A stretch of DNA of 64,000 nucleotides from Pelomonas sp036401055 (GTDB taxonomy: Bacteria > Pseudomonadota > Gammaproteobacteria > Burkholderiales > Burkholderiaceae_C), in NCBI GenBank assembly GCA_036401055.1, contig DASWWC010000214.1, forward strand, positions 18,167 to 82,166, given 5' to 3'. Position 1 is the stretch's first letter. The number at the start of each line of letters is the position of its first letter. Below are positions 61,241 to 64,000 of this stretch, one piece after another. The position numbers and the translations under genes were made by a program. The notes under the pieces are model-generated. The model saw nothing but the letters and a program-made list of their open reading frames with translations, did not search any database and was not told the origin of the DNA.

Positions 61241-61958
61241 ACCGGTGCGCGTAGGAGGGGCTGACCTCCAGCGTCTCCGGCCGGTCCTTCAGCGTGATGC
61301 CCAGCTTGCCGCTGAGCGTGCGCGTCACGGACTTGATCGCGCGGGCGTTGACGATGGTTGAGCGGTGCACCTGCCAGAAGTGCTCGCCGTCCAGCCGCTG
61401 CACCAGTTCCTTCAGCGGCAGCGAGATCAGCGCCTCGCTGTCGGCGGTGACGACGGCGACATACTTGTTGTCGGCGCGGAAATAGGCCACGTCCTCCACC
61501 GTGATCAGCTGCAGCTCGCGGCCGCGCTGCACGGTGATCCAGCGCAGCGTCTCCACCGCGGCGGCCGGCACGGTCAGGCCGCCCAGGTCGGCCGGCTGGT
61601 GGGACAGACGCTCCTTCAGCCGCAACAGCGTCTTGGCCATGCGCACCGGGTCCAGCGGCTTCAGCAGATAGCCGACGGCGCCCTCGTCGAAGGCCTGCAC
61701 CGCGTAGCGCTCGTGCGCGGTAATGAAGACCACATGCGCTCGGCGGCCGATCAGCTGCGCGACCTCCAGCCCCGACAGGCCCGGCATCTGCACGTCCAGG
61801 AAGCAAACCTGCGGCGCCAACTGCTCCACCAGCCGCAGCGCCTCGTGGCCGTCGCGCGCCATGCCCACGATCTCGCTTTCCGGCCACTGGCGCAGCAACT
61901 CCTCGCGGATCTCGGCGGCCAGCAGGGCTTCGTCTTCGGCGATGAGGATGCGGGTCAT
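61227..61958 (-). CDS. LytTR-type response regulator (AlgR/LytR-like)
   Basis: A 243-residue regulator. The N-terminal receiver has RILIAEDEALLAAEI, the phosphorylated Asp55 in CFLDVQMPGLSG and the switch Lys in YLLKPLD. The C-terminal LytTR DNA-binding domain (about 135-243) has VAYFRADNKYVAVV and FWQVHRSTIVNARAI. It is the output of the operon that includes the two kinases upstream; its ATG overlaps the stop of the pseudokinase gene (ATGA). Confidence 0.93.
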   Translation of the reverse strand: MTRILIAEDEALLAAEIREELLRQWPESEIVGMARDGHEALRLVEQLAPQVCFLDVQMPGLSGLEVAQLIGRRAHVVFITAHERYAVQAFDEGAVGYLLKPLDPVRMAKTLLRLKERLSHQPADLGGLTVPAAAVETLRWITVQRGRELQLITVEDVAYFRADNKYVAVVTADSEALISLPLKELVQRLDGEHFWQVHRSTIVNARAIKSVTRTLSGKLGITLKDRPETLEVSPSYAHRFKQL

Positions 61959-62983
61959 GGGAGCGTCGGCCAGGTCAGGCGGAACAGCGGCAATTCTTCA
62001 GCAGCCAGCACCAGTTGGGTGTCGTCGCCGTGCACGGCGCGCAGGCGCTGCGCCAGCTCGGCCAGCGGCACGCGCGCCGCCGCCTGCCGCGTGCGCGCGG
62101 CATCCGGCCCCAGCGCCTGCAGACGCAGCTCGGTCCGGCCGGCGCCGGCGTGCAGTGACAGGCTCCACAGCGTGCTGCCCTCGTCCAGCAGCGGGCGCAC
62201 CAGCGGCAGCAGCACCATGGGCGCCAGCGGCAGTTCCGGCGGGTCTTCCAGGCCAGACAGGTGCAGCCGCTCGGTGTGCCGCGCATCGGCGCTGACCAGC
62301 GTGGCATAGGCGCGCAGCGCGGTGATTTCGCGGGCCAGCGTGGACACCTCGGCCTCCACATGCGGCTGCAGCGCGCGCAGCAGCTCGATCAGCGCGGCCA
62401 GCCGGTCCTGCGCACGGGCCGGCGCGGCCAGCAGCTCGGCGTCGATGGCGGCCAGGCGTTCCGACAGCAGGGCCGGGTCGACGCGCGCCTGCAGCGCCAG
62501 CAACTGCGTGGCGGCGAGCTGGCGATCGCGCCGCGCGGCGGCATCTCGCAGCGCCGCCAGCCGGGCCTGGGTGCGGCGCGAGAAGCGCAGCTGCACGTAG
62601 ACGGCGACGCCCAGGCCGTGCCAGATCAGCGTGGTGCTGGCCAGGCCGAAATCGTCCTCCCAGGTCCACCAGTCCGCCTTGCCCAGCCACGGGTACAGCA
62701 GCGGCGCAATCAGCCAGATGCCGCCCACGACGCTCAGCCCGACCACGCCCACATAGGCCGGCGTGGCGGGCAGCAGGCGCGCATCGACCAGTGCGTCGGC
62801 CAGGCGCAGCAGCAGCACCGCGGGCACGCCGAACTGGATGATGTTGTAGGCCAGCGCCTGCAGCGTGTCGACGGCCGACATCGCCGTGCTGACCGGCGTG
62901 CCGTTGGCCACCAGCGTGGCGGCACCGACCAGGGCCATCCAGCCCAGGTCGCTGCCGCGCGGCGGCTGCAGCTTCAACGCCAT
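61955..62983 (-). CDS. LytS-like membrane protein with degenerate kinase region (pseudokinase)
   Basis: A 342-residue protein with about four N-terminal membrane helices (to about 150) and a cytoplasmic part that aligns by eye with LytS-type kinases. At the expected QxxPHFLFN box it reads QARVDPALLSERL, lacking the phospho-accepting His and the Phe-Asn core, and the ATP-binding N- and G-boxes are absent (LVRPLLDEGSTLWSLSLH, ALGPDAARTRQ). It is therefore probably not an active kinase. It lies between an intact kinase and the LytTR regulator with overlapping ends on both sides. Confidence 0.75.
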   Translation of the reverse strand: MALKLQPPRGSDLGWMALVGAATLVANGTPVSTAMSAVDTLQALAYNIIQFGVPAVLLLRLADALVDARLLPATPAYVGVVGLSVVGGIWLIAPLLYPWLGKADWWTWEDDFGLASTTLIWHGLGVAVYVQLRFSRRTQARLAALRDAAARRDRQLAATQLLALQARVDPALLSERLAAIDAELLAAPARAQDRLAALIELLRALQPHVEAEVSTLAREITALRAYATLVSADARHTERLHLSGLEDPPELPLAPMVLLPLVRPLLDEGSTLWSLSLHAGAGRTELRLQALGPDAARTRQAAARVPLAELAQRLRAVHGDDTQLVLAAEELPLFRLTWPTLP

Positions 62984-64000
62984 GGCAGCTGCACGCGGGC
63001 GATGAGCCCGCGTGGCTGGTTCAGATGCAGGCTGAGCCGTGCCGTGCCGCCGTGGGCGGCCGCCAGGCGGGCGCGCAGCGTGGCCAGGCCCGTGCCGCCG
63101 CCGCTGCCGCTGCCCATGCCGGCGCCGGTGTCGGCCACCTCCAGCCGCAGCAGGCCGGGGTCGTCGGGATCGGGCTGGGCCCGCACGGCGATCTCGCCGC
63201 CATCCACCCGCGGTGCGATGCCGTGCTTGATCGCGTTCTCGGCCAACGTCAGCAAGCAGGTGGACGGCACCACGACGTCATCCAGCCCGGGTGCGATGTC
63301 GTAGCTCAGCGTCAGCCTTTCGGCGCCGATGCGGCGCTGGTGCAGCGCGAGGAAGGCACGCACCAGCTCCAGCTCGCGCGCCAGCGGCACCTGGGCCTGG
63401 CGCAGCTCGGGCAGCGCGGCGTCCAGGTAGCGGCGCAGATCGGTCAGCATGGCGTGGGCGGCGCCTGCATCGGTACGGGCCAGACGACGCAGGTGGGCCA
63501 GCGTGTTGAACAGGAAGTGCGGCTCGACCTGGGCCTGCAGCAGCGCTGCGCGCGCGGCGTCGAGCTGGCGGGCCTGCTCCTGCTCGTTGCGCTGCAGGCT
63601 GTCCGCATCGGCCGCGCGGCGCCGGCCGCGCTCGTGGTAGTCCAGGCCCAGGCAGACGCAGGTGGAGAAGGTCAGCAGGATCTGCAGCGTGTAGGGCGTG
63701 ATGCTGCCGTCCAGCGGGCCGATCACGTGCAGCACGCGGTTGACCGCCATGGCCAGCAGCGTCAGCGCCGCGATCTGCACGGCCAGCCCCCAGGGGCGGG
63801 CGGGCCGCTCGCGCGGCAGCCAGCCCTGCGTGAGCGCGGCGCCCAGCCACAGGCCCCACAGCAGCACCGCCAGGCCCAGCCCGCCGCTGAGCCCCGGGTT
63901 GACGCGGCACAGGTGCTCGTCAGCGTCCGCGGGCAGCAGGGCACAGCGCACCAGGCCCGGCAGCAGCAGCGCCAGCGCCAGCGCGACGCTCAGCGTAGCC
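62974..64000 (-). CDS. LytS-type sensor histidine kinase (5' end outside window)
   Basis: A kinase of the His_kinase/HATPase_c type. The visible part has several membrane helices, the phospho-acceptor box QAQVEPHFLFNTLAHLRRL, the N-box LAENAIKHGIAPRV and the G-box VADTGAGMGSGSGGGTGLATL. The frame stays open and hydrophobic up to the window edge, so the start lies beyond it; a GTG at 63951 is a less likely start. It overlaps the pseudokinase start by 10 bases and probably phosphorylates the LytTR regulator. Confidence 0.9.
   Translation of the reverse strand, partial: ATLSVALALALLLPGLVRCALLPADADEHLCRVNPGLSGGLGLAVLLWGLWLGAALTQGWLPRERPARPWGLAVQIAALTLLAMAVNRVLHVIGPLDGSITPYTLQILLTFSTCVCLGLDYHERGRRRAADADSLQRNEQEQARQLDAARAALLQAQVEPHFLFNTLAHLRRLARTDAGAAHAMLTDLRRYLDAALPELRQAQVPLARELELVRAFLALHQRRIGAERLTLSYDIAPGLDDVVVPSTCLLTLAENAIKHGIAPRVDGGEIAVRAQPDPDDPGLLRLEVADTGAGMGSGSGGGTGLATLRARLAAAHGGTARLSLHLNQPRGLIARVQLPWR

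Overview
The window reads as chromosomal DNA of a high-GC betaproteobacterium, most likely a Burkholderiales member of the Roseateles/Mitsuaria/Rubrivivax type. This rests on the division and cell-wall gene order murG-murC-ddl-ftsQ-ftsA-ftsZ followed by lpxC, the dusB-fis pair, a PhaF-like phasin, a PEP-CTERM protein and uniformly GC-rich third codon positions. No search could be run, so the taxonomy is inference. No rRNA, tRNA, CRISPR array, prophage or complete insertion sequence was seen. No gap without a gene exceeds 300 bases.

Layout. 1-6.5 kb: the end of the dcw cluster (peptidoglycan precursor synthesis and the FtsQ/FtsA/FtsZ divisome), closed by a strong hairpin. 6.5-10.8 kb: an accessory block between ftsZ and lpxC, with a hydrolase, an SDR oxidoreductase divergent from a TetR regulator over two operator-like palindromes, and an orphan 7TM histidine kinase directly ahead of lpxC. 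11.7-12.9 kb: a small RelA/SpoT-domain protein coupled to a 75-residue partner (candidate toxin-antitoxin-like pair) and a small membrane protein. 13.1-18.6 kb: M32 carboxypeptidase and a YqaA-type membrane protein (minus strand), then dusB-fis-purH. 18.7-23.0 kb: an operon-like run of aldehyde dehydrogenase, GMC oxidoreductase, ABM protein, GNAT and GFA-family enzyme. 23.1-25.3 kb: phospholipid synthesis genes and ruvC.

25.3-28.6 kb (minus strand): a large secreted nuclease and a PEP-CTERM protein. 28.7-35.2 kb: a solute:sodium symporter, a heterodimeric MdlAB-like ABC exporter and a UbiM-like hydroxylase. 35.2-41.9 kb: a patatin-like lipase, a phasin, a two-domain acyl/aldehyde reductase, a saccharopine-dehydrogenase-like enoyl reductase and a LysR regulator, a lipid and storage-polymer neighbourhood. 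41.9-44.9 kb: GST, DUF1203, an unknown protein, a glycine-zipper lipoprotein and an HNH nuclease (minus strand). 45.1-54.8 kb: a TetR regulator over a palindromic operator, then a long same-strand fatty-acid beta-oxidation run (acyl-CoA dehydrogenase, bifunctional hydratase/dehydrogenase, thiolase, enoyl-CoA hydratase) interleaved with exported proteins and a GH5 glycanase.

54.8-64 kb: small envelope proteins, a GDSL hydrolase, a YciA-like thioesterase, an Atm1-like ABC exporter, an intergenic cluster of five stem-loops, a RAYT-type transposase relative with altered catalytic residues, an amidohydrolase, and a LytS/LytTR-type signalling operon containing a second, apparently catalytically dead kinase. 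The most unusual items are the RelA/SpoT-domain pair, the pseudokinase, the degenerate RAYT with its neighbouring hairpin cluster, and the GH5 enzyme coupled to an enoyl-CoA hydratase.
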